Part shown: positions 27,401-39,400 of the stretch, in pieces | Position numbering within the stretch: the stretch's first letter is position 1 | How the letters are laid out: every line of letters begins with the position of its first letter | Notes under the pieces: generated by a model | The model's input: only the letters and a program-made list of their open reading frames with translations | Database searches by the model: none | What the model was told of the DNA's origin: nothing | NCBI RefSeq assembly: GCF_015832195.1 | Contig: NC_052032.1 | Coordinates: 626,618 to 690,617 of the forward strand | Direction: 5' to 3' | Origin: Motacilla alba alba | Taxonomy: Eukaryota; Chordata; Aves; Passeriformes; Motacillidae | DNA length: 64,000 bases | Program-made: the position numbers and the translations under genes

Positions 27401-30400
27401 AAGAGTAATTATGGGAGCCCAGAGCAATACTCATGGTCCCCTCTTCCTTTCCCAAATATCACTGCAAGTTGTGGCTGATCACCTTTGAGTCACCTCACAG
27501 GGCCAGCCAGGATGTTACACGGCCATTGATTAAGAACATTCTCCCTTCTGTATTGAACAGCCATCTTTGGATTATGGTTCTGCCCAACCGACATGGACAC
27601 AAGGCAGACAAACACCCTCCTTGTAAGCCCAAAGTGGAGTGCATTAGAAATCTAAGTGAATGCTGGCTCCTTTCACTGACTTTTGTCTTTTTGCAAGCAC
27701 ACAGCCTCCCCAAAGACACTTGGTCACGTCTTTGGGGATTGGAGATGATTGTTAAGGCCCCTTCCAAGCCAAAGGAAACCATTCTGTGATTCTATGATCT
27801 TTACCCTCCACTTGTGTTCTTCTCATGACTTGAGCTGCCACAGCTGCCAATGACACAAACAGACACATGTAAGAGTGAGATCATAGCAGTCTCTGCTCCC
27901 CTCCTCTCTCCTGTAGGTGGAGAACCAAGGCTGCACACCACTGCAGGGACCAGTTGATTCCAGCTGCCAGAGCTCGGGGTGACCCAAAGAGCTGGGAATC
28001 AGCACAGGGATGGAAGGAGGGACCCATGGGGCAGCTCCTGCAGCCTGAGCACCAGTGCAGCTTTCCAGTGAGCCCCATTGCATCCCCATGGACATGGGAG
28101 CTGTGAACTCACCTCAGCAGCTTTCCTGTGGTCATCCTCATTGTCCAGCAGCCGGACATCCACGCCCAGGCAGCGCAGGTAGCGCCCCAGGCCCTGCAGC
28201 ATGTTGTCACAGACCACACTGAACTCCTGGGGGGAGATAGGGGCAGGGGGACATGAGGGCTCCATTCTGAGTCCTTGGAATTCCTAGAGAAAGGCAGGAG
28301 ATCCATAAGGAGCAGAAATCTGATTCCCAGTACATTTGTGTTTTTATTCCCTGTGTTAGTTCACCCACCACGGCACATCCAACTGCCTCCTTCCACCTGT
28401 GTGTCACCACCTCCCCACGCTCTGCAGCACCTCTAGATCCTCCTTCCCATCCTTTCCACACTGCCATCACCACCTGGGCAGGGGGCAGAACATGATAGGG
28501 CTAATTCTGAATTCGCCATTCTCTCACTGACCAGTTGGCCACCTGATCCAGGGACCTGCAGCCTTTCCCTGGAGAAGTGCCAACCTGGCCTCCAGTGCTC
28601 TGCACAGACATTCATCTTCAAGAAGCCACACAAACATAGCCAAGGCTGTTCCCCTAAATTAGTCTGCAATTAATAAACACACGTCAAAGATATGATTTGG
28701 GACAGACAGAGGGAGAAACAGGTAAACAAAGCAACCACGTCAACTCTGTTATCTTTGGAAGGTTAAAAATAGGCAGTGCCTGAATTCTGTTTGTTTTATT
28801 TCAAATGTCTGCTGCTGGGGGAGTTCCTGCACTTGGAGGACTTTGGCTTTGGGAGGCTCCCAGAAGTACAATAGCTAAATTCATGGAGAAGGGAAGTTAT
28901 TAAGGAACTTCCAATGTCCAGCTTTTGACTCCAGGAACTTGGATTGGCTGGGATGCCTGAAGGACACTGCCAGCAGCTATGCAGGGAGCCAGCATTGCAG
29001 ATCAGCTCTGCAGGAGCTGGGCCCAAGCTGGGAATGCTGTAGTACACCAGGCAGCTCCACCTGGGCTCTCCATGGGAACCAGCTCAGGTCCAGGAGCAAC
29101 CCTGGTATGATGCTGCAGTTCCCAGCAGCTGGTCCTGCACCCAGAGCTCTGCAGCACCGGGCAGACTGGGCTGTCACCAGTTCCTGCAGGACCCTGGTCG
29201 ATGCAGCTGTGACACCAGAGCATGGTGACAAGGGATGGAGCTGCCCCTGAAGCTGAGGCAGCTGAAGACACTACCCCTGGCTGCTGCTGCTGTTGAAACA
29301 GATGCACAGGAGCTGCAGCTGGCTCTCAGCCAGCATTTATCCAGTGGCCAGCACTGTCATATGGAGCTTTCTTCTCAAATTTCATGCCAGCAGAGAGCAA
29401 AAAGCTTATAAAGGAGAATAGAGTCATTAGCCCCACTTCAGACAAGGAAACACTGGGAAAGAGAGCTTGGAGTTCTGCAGGATGCAGTCAGGACAAGTCT
29501 GCTTTTTTTGGTGTCCCAGTCCAGGTTTTACCAACTGCCTCTTGGCTGATGAATCTGACTGTACTGAACACAAAGATGACCCATGGGTTTCCAAGGTGAC
29601 TGAAGCCTGAAGTGCTCACTTTTCCCACTTCTGCAGCAACCACCCAGCTCTGCTGTAACACACAACATTCCCATAAACTCAATGCTCCGGGAGCAACTCG
29701 TGTTCTCCTGCCTGCTGAAGGCCAAGGGATGCTGCACATTTACACACAGGTGGACACAGTCAGCAGCATCTCAGCCCAGCCATGGAAAGGGGCACTGACT
29801 TCAGGAGCTCCACACACACATGGGGCTCCTCAGGATACACAGATACACACGATGGATCTTCTCAGGCAATAACAAAATGGGATTTGTACCAAGATTTCCA
29901 AAGGTGCACAAACCACTGAATGGTTCCATTTTAAATGTAAAACGTTATTCCTGAGAGGCACCAGTCACATTTCAAGATACTTAAGCAGAGTTGCACAGCT
30001 CTGGTGGAGTTTTAAGGCTCTGCCACAAGACAAACTTCTGGGAGAGGCCTCTCATGGAATGTGGTGGTGGGCAGGGAGGCAGAGACAAGCCTTCAGCAGA
30101 AAGGCATTTTTGATGGATCATTTGCTTTTAACTTTGTAGACTTCTACTCCAGACACAATAAAGGAGATATTCCCAGTGTGAAAGCAAGGTGTGGAAGCTC
30201 AGTAAAAAAGAAAAGCAAGGAAGTAAGAGTTTTGAAACCCTGGACACAGAATCCAAACCCAAAATGTGGAAGGAGCATTTCCACGAGCAAGACTCACTGG
30301 GCTTAGGACACAGATCTGCACCCACACTGTGCAAAGAAAGTGAACGTCAAAGAGCAGGGAAAGCTGGACCCAGGCAGGCCAAGGAGAGAGCAGAGTGTCC

Positions 30401-33400
30401 TGGGAGGGAGGGGTGAGGAGGATGTTTGCTGCAAGAGTCCTGAGAACAGCCATGCCCAGTGAATGGTGTGACTGAGAGCAGCAGCGTGTGACTTGCAGGG
30501 GTCTTGAGCAACAAGCAGCTCTTTGAAGATGTTTACAAACCTGTCCAGAAGGTGATGGTACTTCTTGTTTATTCAGCTGCTTCTTTGCCCTGGGTTTTTT
30601 GCTCTGTTTTCCCACCAGACTCTCCGTCAAGTCTGAACCCAGACCGAAGCTCTCAGGGTCCTTGCAGAGCCTCTCATAGATCTCCAGCAAGCAGTAAGCA
30701 TCTGAGGCTGCAGGGAAAAGAATGTGAGCCTCAGCTCATATGAGGCTCATTCAAAAGTAAACCATAGGCTTTCCTAAGGCAAGGAAGAGCCTCCACCTTT
30801 GCAAAAGCCACTGTGAACAACTGTGAAGCTGCAACTCCCTCAGGTCATACCCTCAAGCTCCAGGACTGACTCACTGAGCATCACAGATGAACCCACAGTC
30901 ACAGGGAGTCAAGGCAACAGCTCCTAAAGACAGGCTCTGCCATCTAACCCACTCTAACCTTATATAAACTGCAATGTGGCTCTTCCAACCACCACCAGGT
31001 AGCTCCAGCTACCCCCCCCCCCCCCACCCCCGATCCTCACCATTGTCCCTGAGGCTGCCCACAGCTCCTTATCACTCCTCTTGACAGGAAGGGAACTTCC
31101 CCAAGAGATGCAATATCTGAGCAGGGTACTGCCCGAGCTGTTTGCTATCACTTGCCCACACTCACTGCCATGTGCTGCTGCTCCCTGCAACAGCAACCGG
31201 AGAACTCTCCCAGCCAGTCTGACAAGTCCCAGTGATTAACTTTTGTGAGAACTGTGTCAGCTTCAAGGATAGTTGAATTTAACAAAAGGCTGGTTTGCAT
31301 CAGCAGACTGTCCTTTGATGCACCAGGAAAAGATTTAGACCCAGACTTCTGACTCTGGGGTAATCAGCAATAAACTCTATGGGTCCCTCCACAGCCCTGA
31401 GTCTGTGCTGCAGTTTCTGACACATCTGCCCATTTCAAACCCGGCTCTAACAAGCACCTCACTGTGACAAATGAACACAGCATTTGTTTCCCAGGAAGGT
31501 TGTGAAATGAGGCAGAAGGAAGTGGACTTTCCTCCTTACAGTTACTGAGAGGAGTTTCCACTGAGGTGATGTTTCATCAGACAAAATCTGCAAAGCACAG
31601 GAATTCCTTCCTAAGGGAAATAATGAATCACTGGACAGTTTAAACTTCAACCATTAAAGTCATGTCCTCAAAAGGACAAACAAAACATGTACTGACTCCT
31701 TTGAACAGGAACTAATCTGCAAAGCCATTTTCTTCCTCTGCTACTTAATGACTTTCCTGGGGACAGAGCAGCCAAACACAGCCTGGCCTGGGCAACTGCA
31801 GCACCCAGCCAGGGCCAGACCTGCATAGAGGATCTGCTCCTCCCGGAGTGGCCGCTTCTCCCAGTTTGACAGCTGCTCTGTTTTATCCAGAGGCTTCCCC
31901 AACACATGCTGCACCAGGAGGCTGAGGCCCTTCTCCGGCTGCCTGAGCCCTCTCTCCTCGTGACTGTGCTGCGGGGACAGTCCATCGACCTTCCGGCTGT
32001 CCTTCCCCCACTGCAGCTGATGGAAACAAAAAGATAGAAACCACCTGGTTATGAAACAGCTCCCAAACCACCCCCTGTTCCAGCTGGTGGGGCCAGGCAC
32101 AGCCCCATCACATCCATCTCGTGCCTGGCATATTGAACCCCAGCCCTCAGACAAGGGCTGGGATGGCACGAGACAAACACAGCGTTTGGTAATTTCTTTA
32201 ACAAACACACTTGCTGGAGAGAAATCTCTTCCACAGCCAAGGAAGGGAAAAAAGGGCATTCTTGTACAGCCCTGCACCAGAGCAGCAGGGCTGGGATGAG
32301 GCTCCTTAGTGATCTGCAGGGTGCTCAACATGCTGAGGGCTGCTGGGCATCCACACAATAAAGGACCAGCAGTGGCAGTTCAACACCTTTCTCCTCCTAC
32401 TCCCAGTGGGAAAAGGCATTCCTGTGACATCCTGGGCAGCAGCCCTCTCTGCAGCTGCCATTTCTCAGCTTAAACTGAGGCAATGGCTGTTTGCAGCTAT
32501 GTCAGCCCCTGCAGCACTTCCCAGGATAATCTATCAATCCCAAAGTTCTGCTTCACCTCAACCCACAGCCTCAAAAACACTCTGTACATTTTACCCATTA
32601 AAATGGTTGTGCGGAACATTTTTGCAGACTGCTGAAAGCTCCTGTGTGCAAATTCAGCGACAGCTGTGCTTCAGCTGACCAGAAATTCCTGTGTTGAACC
32701 CACCAGCAGCCCTCCTAGGAACATCAGAGTTCTGTACAAATCATTAACTCCACCATATCTGCTTCAATAATGCATGGCCTTGGAGTAGCAGAATTTCTAC
32801 AAGAACTTCCTTATTATAACTTCTGCTGAGAAACCTTGTCCTGGCTGAATGGAGCTCGGTCTCCAAGAGCTTTTCACAGCTTCCATAAAGGCTATGAAAA
32901 AGCTGTCAGTAACATAAGCTTTCACATTTTAGTTGATGAAAACAAAATACTTCTGTCTTCCTTTACAGAATCCAAACACCTCAGACCATCTGGAGGAAAT
33001 TGTCTCTTTACTCATGCAGCCATCTCCCTGCCAATCCAGGATGCAAAGAGACAGTGCTGTGGATTCAGGAAAGTTATCGACCAGCACATGCACGAGACAC
33101 CCTTTCCCACATCTCTATGGGTTTATCCTTACTTGTTTGTCCACTGCAAGAAGATCCACCACACCTTGCATTTGCTTCTCTGTGTCTTTCAAAGCAGAGC
33201 ATGTGGCTGCAAGGCTGCTGAGGTCTCCAGACATCCCATAACCTGGAGACAAAAAAAGCCCAAATCATACAGGTAGGAAACTCAAACCACGCTTAATGCA
33301 CTGCAGCTTCTTCTAGTTCAGAGTCAAAATGCTGACAAAATATTTATAAGCATTGGTAGGAAGACTGTTCAAACAGGGAACAAGAGTGGGTTCTGTCTCT

Positions 33401-36400
33401 TCTGTTCCCAAGAGACACTCCTGCAGACCAAGGGAAAAGAGAGTTGCATGAAAAATGCTGAGTTTAAGATCAACTTACTGAAAATCTGGGAAAGGTATTT
33501 ATGAATTTGCCTTTTTCAACCCAGGTTTAGCAGCTGCTGATAAAAACTTCCAAAAAACATGTATGGTAGTTCAGAGATCTTTGGTGTCCAGCATAGCAGC
33601 TCTGGGACAGCACACCCAGACAGCTCTGCCCACCAGAATTACCTGAACCACTGAAGGCTGGGTGTCAGCTGGGGATTAGTACAGAGCCAGGACAATCCCA
33701 AGTCTGAGAGTGCAAATTATATCAGGGATCCTGGATCTGACCTGAAATGGGAAGATATAATGGCATGGACCTGTGTCAGGGCAGCTCAGGCTGGAGCTCA
33801 GGGCAAGGTTCTTCCCCCAGAGGGTGCTGGCACTGCCCAGGCTCCCCAGGGAATGGGCACGGCCCCGAGGCTGCCAGAGCTCCAGGAGCCTTTGGCCAGC
33901 GCTGCCAGGGATGCCCAGGGTGGGGTTGCTGGGGGGTCTGGGCAGGGCCAGGGGCTGGGCTGGGTGATCCTGGTGGGTCTCTTCCAGCTCAGGATTTTCT
34001 GTGGTTCTCCGATCCTGTATTTTTATCACTCCCAGTTACACTAGTCACTGTCTCCTTGCCTGGCAGTGCCTGAACACTCAGGGCTACAAAAGCTGGTTCC
34101 ATGGCAAGTAGATTTAGGGAATGACAACACCAAGAGGATCTAGGAATGACAAAGATGACAAAACAGGTGGTGTGAAGTCCCCAGGTGGGGAAGAGAGAGG
34201 GGTGTTACCTAGTTTAGTGATGGCTGCATCTGAATAGAGCATCTGGATGAAATGGGGAAGCTTCTCCTTTTCCCCCTCAGCCTCAGCTTGCTCGAAGAGC
34301 CGTGGCAGGTCCAACAGGAACACCTCATCCTTCAGTGCAAGTTGCAGGAGGGCGACACGGGGCTTCCCCACCATGCCAAAGGAAGGCTTCCACTCCATGT
34401 CCACACCAACGACCTGCCCAGGCTGCAACACAGACACTTTCTGCACCCAGAGCCTGCCTGTGCTTGAGAGGAGCCTGAAGAATATGTCCAAGACACGAGC
34501 ATTTCCTCCCCAGCACCTGCAGCTCTTTGTGCAAACTGCCACTGACACAGGGAACTCTCATAGCACCTGTGTCACCCACGGGAACCTTCCCTGGCACAAT
34601 TCCTAACACCTTCCCCAAACCAGACCAGCCTAAAGGAGCAGCTGCTCTTGGCTTGGGGAGGTAGGAAGTGGATGGCAGTGGCCACATCCAGCTCTGTGTC
34701 TCAGTCTGACATGGAGTTCCAGCTCCGTGACCCTGCCAGGCCAATCCCAGGTAACACTCACCTGCAGCACCTTCTCCCAGCACTGCAGCATCTCCTCCCA
34801 TGTCTGCAGAAAGTGAATATTTTCCCGTGGAATAGGAAGACGGTAATAGTCCTTCTTCTTACTGGCCTCATAATTGTCTACTTTTGTGACCTCTTCTACC
34901 CTACACAGAATCAGATACAACAGTTTGAAGCCATGGAAAGCCAGGAGGAAATCCTGGATTGGAGGAAGAGGGTTAAGTTTTACTCCTCTTATTTCACCCT
35001 GACCCTCTCTTTCCCCATGACACTCAGCTCTTTCTCAGAGAAAAGAAACTAATCAAAAAGATTCAGCTCCCTTGGACAGATCACACATTTCCGGGTAGTC
35101 TCTTTCCCATAGAGACTTGAAATGGTTCATTATTTGGGAAACTATTAGTAACCTTATGTTTGGGAGGCTGTGTGCCCAATTTTGCAGCAGAGCAGCTCTC
35201 CCTGCACAAACACTCTTTCCTGTGGGTTTGTGTGCATGGGGAAGTCAATATTTGTGTAAAATATTTAATGAAGGTGTGCAGCCTCAGGTCTCCAGAAATA
35301 TTCTCACCTGCAAAGCTCAGGAGCCCTGTGTGGTATGACCAGAGACAGATGATGTAATTTATATGCTGGTGCCACCTTGTTGTGTGCAGTGTGAACTCCC
35401 TCTGGGAACCTGTGGCTGTGTTACTCAATAGACAGGGCAGCCAGACTGTTTTATGGGGTTTCATGGCTCTGCTGACTTTATAGTAGCTACCACAGGAGGT
35501 ATCATGACTGGATGAGTAAACTGCAGTACAAAGGGGTTTATTATTCCATCCCAGCTCCTCACACAGGGCAAAGCACACCCTCACCTGTCTTCCCTCCACA
35601 GCACAGGACTCCCACAGCACAGAGATGTAGTAATGAGTTTTATCTCTGGATGCACAGTCTGTGGCTCAGCCACACACCTGCAATCACCCCTTTGTGTTTT
35701 GAGAGCTTATCCCTCATGGAAGAACCTCCTGGCTCCCAGCTGGCAGCTGCTGTGGTTCCAGGAGGGAGGAGGAGGAGGGCAGCTCTGGCAGTGCTTTGGA
35801 GTGAGGCAGGAGCATGTCCAAGACAGACAAGAGTTTCCTGTGCTCCATAAAAGCCGTGGACCCTCTGGAGAAGTGTTTTGAGGGTGATTACATCTGTGTT
35901 GTATTTCCTGAGGTGACACAGCACTTGAACAAGTGCAGATCTGCATGAGGAGAAAGAGTAGATCCACAAAACCAGGATGCCTGAACATGAACTGTTCAAG
36001 GCCATCTGTGAGACCTTCCCAAAATCATCAGCATTAAAAAAATTATAACTAGTAAAACTTTGACAGATCTGCAATCACCTCAGTAAAATAGATGAATATT
36101 TGCACTGTTGATCTGGTGGAGTAAGTGTAAGAACCCTCAGCAGCATGAAGCAATCTCACAGAGCTTCTGTGAACTCAGGATGAGTTTAAAATGCCCCTTT
36201 CACTGACATTTCAGACATTTCCAGGCTTATGACAAACAAATGCAGTGTGTGCAGGGCCACAATGGGATCCAAGTATATGGAGGAAGTCTTTGCAAACTTC
36301 TGTCCCCATGGATGCATCACAGCAGACAATTTTAAGCAAATATACAGTGTTTGTATGACAAGCAATCTGCATGGAAAAGGCACCAAACAGAGGATTTACC

Positions 36401-39400
36401 TGTCCTGGATGTGCAGCTTCTGAAGCTCCTCAGCCACAGCCTGAGGCAGCATCTCAGGGGGCACCCGGCAGTGCTGCGCCCAGCGTGCTGCCCCGCGCGC
36501 ATCGCAGTGACGAAGCAGCGACTGCACCAGGTGTCCTTGGAGCCACTGGTTCTCCCCGACTGTGCTCTGCAAGGGCAGGAGGGGAGGGCAGACTGTCAGT
36601 GCAACTTCCATCATGGAGGTTCCCCCCTGCCCCAGGAGGCACCCTCGTTGTAAAAACCTTATTCCTTATATCTAGTCTGAATCTCCCCTATTTCAGTTCA
36701 AAACTGTCAGCTCAAGTTCTGTTGCAATAGGTCCTGCTAAAAACTCTGTCCCCATATTTTTCATTGGCCCCCTTTAAGTACTGAAAGGTCTCCTTGAAGC
36801 CTTCTCCAGGTGAGCACCCCCAGCTCTCCCAGCCTGTCTCCAGAGCAGAGGGACTCCAGACCCTGGAGCATCTTCTTGGGATGGCTTTCTTAGGATAGAC
36901 ATTTCCTGACTCTCCAGGGCAGATGGTGGTGTGGAGTCTCCTCCATCCTTGGAAGTATTTGCACGGATCGTTGCGATTGCCAGTCATCCATAGGTGTCTA
37001 TAGATGGGATTGCCAGTCATCTATAGGGCAGGGAAGGCACATCAGCAAAGCTTTCTTGAGTGGTGTTCAGAGCCAGGAAAAGGCTGACATCACCCTCCCG
37101 CCTCTTACCCCCAGTACTGTGAGATGGGGCCTCCGAGACCCCCAGCACAAGGCACAGCCACAGGTGGAGTCCAGGCTGGCAGTGGTGCCACCCTGCACTG
37201 GAATTCAGCTGGATGGAACGTGCTGTGCGAGTCCCACATCCAGGTGGGGTGAACAATGATTGCATAAAGGAATTCTTCCTTCTGTGTCTGTTCAAGGCCC
37301 CTGTGAAGGTGAGAACTGGATCATTGCTTTGGGACAAACGCACTCTCAGGTGTCACTGTGTCACTCCCTGTGTTCACACCTGCAAACAGGGAGGGCACTT
37401 TAGGACATTCCCTGCTTCCAGCTGTTCCCTAAAGGAATGGAAGTGCCTTAGCCCACTGCAGAGCCTGGGGACACCACCACAAACTCGACCTACTTGTGGT
37501 TCAAACCCAAACCCCAGCTCTGGATGGAGCGTGGCAGAGTGCCCACCCTGGCAGGGGTCAGCAGCCACTTGCAAGGGGCAGCGACAGCTGATGACAGCTG
37601 GATGCACCAGAGCTCTTCTGCCTTGTCCACCTCTGAGAGGTGCAGGTGTAAGAGGAAATACAAACACAGTAACACTGAGGGTCACACCAGCTCCATGGGG
37701 TGGGAGCTTCCTCCCCTCCTCCCCAGCCAGCCCACATGTGATGCAAACACCCCGGAGCCCCCACAGCCATGTAGCAACTTCTCTTCTCTGACCTAGTCAT
37801 GGATCTGCCCTTGAAGTTAATATTGTCAAGAAAACTGATAAAACAAGCTGAAACCCTATATGGTGGCCCAGGATATGCAGCTCTAGGACTGGCACTACAA
37901 ATGAGAATTTCAGAGGAGTAAAATGCTCAGATCTGCACTGGAAGTCCATCCCCACCCTACCCACGCCGCTGCCACCTACCCTGCGCTGCCCACCCGCACT
38001 GCTCAAGGGCCCCAGCCTGTTCCCAGGGAGGGCAGCACCTTGCTCCCTCTGCCCGGCATGTAGGAACAGCTCCCAGCTGGGTGGGAGGCTTTGGCCTGGG
38101 GCCTCATTCCTCACATTCTTTCAGTAACTGAAAGGTGAGAATTTGTCTTCAAAGCAGACACAGAGATCAGGAAACAAATCTGTTGATGGCCCCAAGGTAA
38201 AAAGGAAGGGAAACAGAAAGCCAAGGAGAAAAAAAGAATGACCCCCACCCAGAGGTGCAGAAGGGGGCAGAGGCTCAGAACAGCTCAGAGGGATCTGGCA
38301 CCTCAGGTAGCAGCAGCCTGCTCACAAAAACTGCTGCCTCAGCACTCTGCCTGCACCCTGGAGACTCTGCCAAATGCCAAACCCCAGCTCTTCACCTTCA
38401 CATATCTTCATGGATATGTGGAGGTACAGTTTTACTGCTGTTCACAAGGAGCTGGGGGCACAGCAGGAGCCAGGGAGAACAGGACAGGGGTCCAGCAGCT
38501 CCCCAGGGGCTCAGGTACAGGAGGGATGGGACAGGGCAGGAAAGGAGAGGACACATTCTCCTGCTCATGCTTCTTGCCCTCATTTCCCCTGGCCATGCCA
38601 GTCCTAACCTTTGTGCCTTCTCCCCTCTTTGCTTTCTGTGACTGAGCTCCGCCAAGCACTGAACATGTGAAGAGGGGCTGAGTTAAACCCTCCTGCACAT
38701 CTGCCAAGCCACTTCTCAGAGTCCTTCCCCAAAAGAACACATTTTCTTACTAATATTGCAGAGCAATTCCCTCTTCTTGCTCCCCCTGTGTCCATCCTAT
38801 TGTCTTCCTGTCTTTTTTCTAAAACACAAACTCTTTGGTGTTGGAGCTCTCTTCAGTTCACCCCAAGTCAATTCTTAATAAATCTCATTGTGGCAGCTTT
38901 ATTTCTGGAAAAAATGAGGTGCAGATTTTTTTAATATTATTTTAATGATAACAGATTTCTTCTTTCAACCACAAAAAACAACTCTGTAAAGAAGGTTAAT
39001 CTCTCCAGAGATATCCCATCTTGCATTCTGAAACAGAAAATAGCTTTGTTTGTCTTTTTACTGAAAAAAAAAAAGAAAAAAGCCAACATTGCTCTAAAGG
39101 GGAAAGGCTTCCACCGCAACAGCTCTGCAAGAGGCAAGAATGTGGAAACTTTGGCCCCACAGATGTGGGCACAGATGCAGAGAGCAATGTTTCACCAGGG
39201 ATGACATTTCATGTGCTTTGCTGTCAGTAAATGAACACTTCTCAAGAGGAAACTGGCATGAGTGTTCTGATCAACATCAGCAACACCTCCGAGCAGAAAA
39301 AGATTCTACAGAGTATGAGGCTTGTTTACATCCCTCTTGGAATTCTAGACATATCATACATTCTTTAATCCATAGGAACACACAGAAACCCCTGACACCG

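Larger units (their letters stand above)
20592..28112 (-). other. EXD3 7.5-kb intron between exons 12 and 13
   Basis: Contains CR1 copies at 24346-24495 (minus), 25354-25447 (minus), 26495-27333 (plus, with reverse-transcriptase remnant) and 27735-27801 (plus), and an A-rich run at 25659-25680. The 185-codon minus-strand ORF at 22754-23311 lies here but has no recognisable features. Confidence 0.75.

Noticed and set aside
37490..37675. Minus-strand frame with [16 protein letters not shown] that looked like an extra EXD3 helical exon
   Set aside because: Exons 5 and 6 already join in phase and match the family without a gap, and I found no good donor after this segment.
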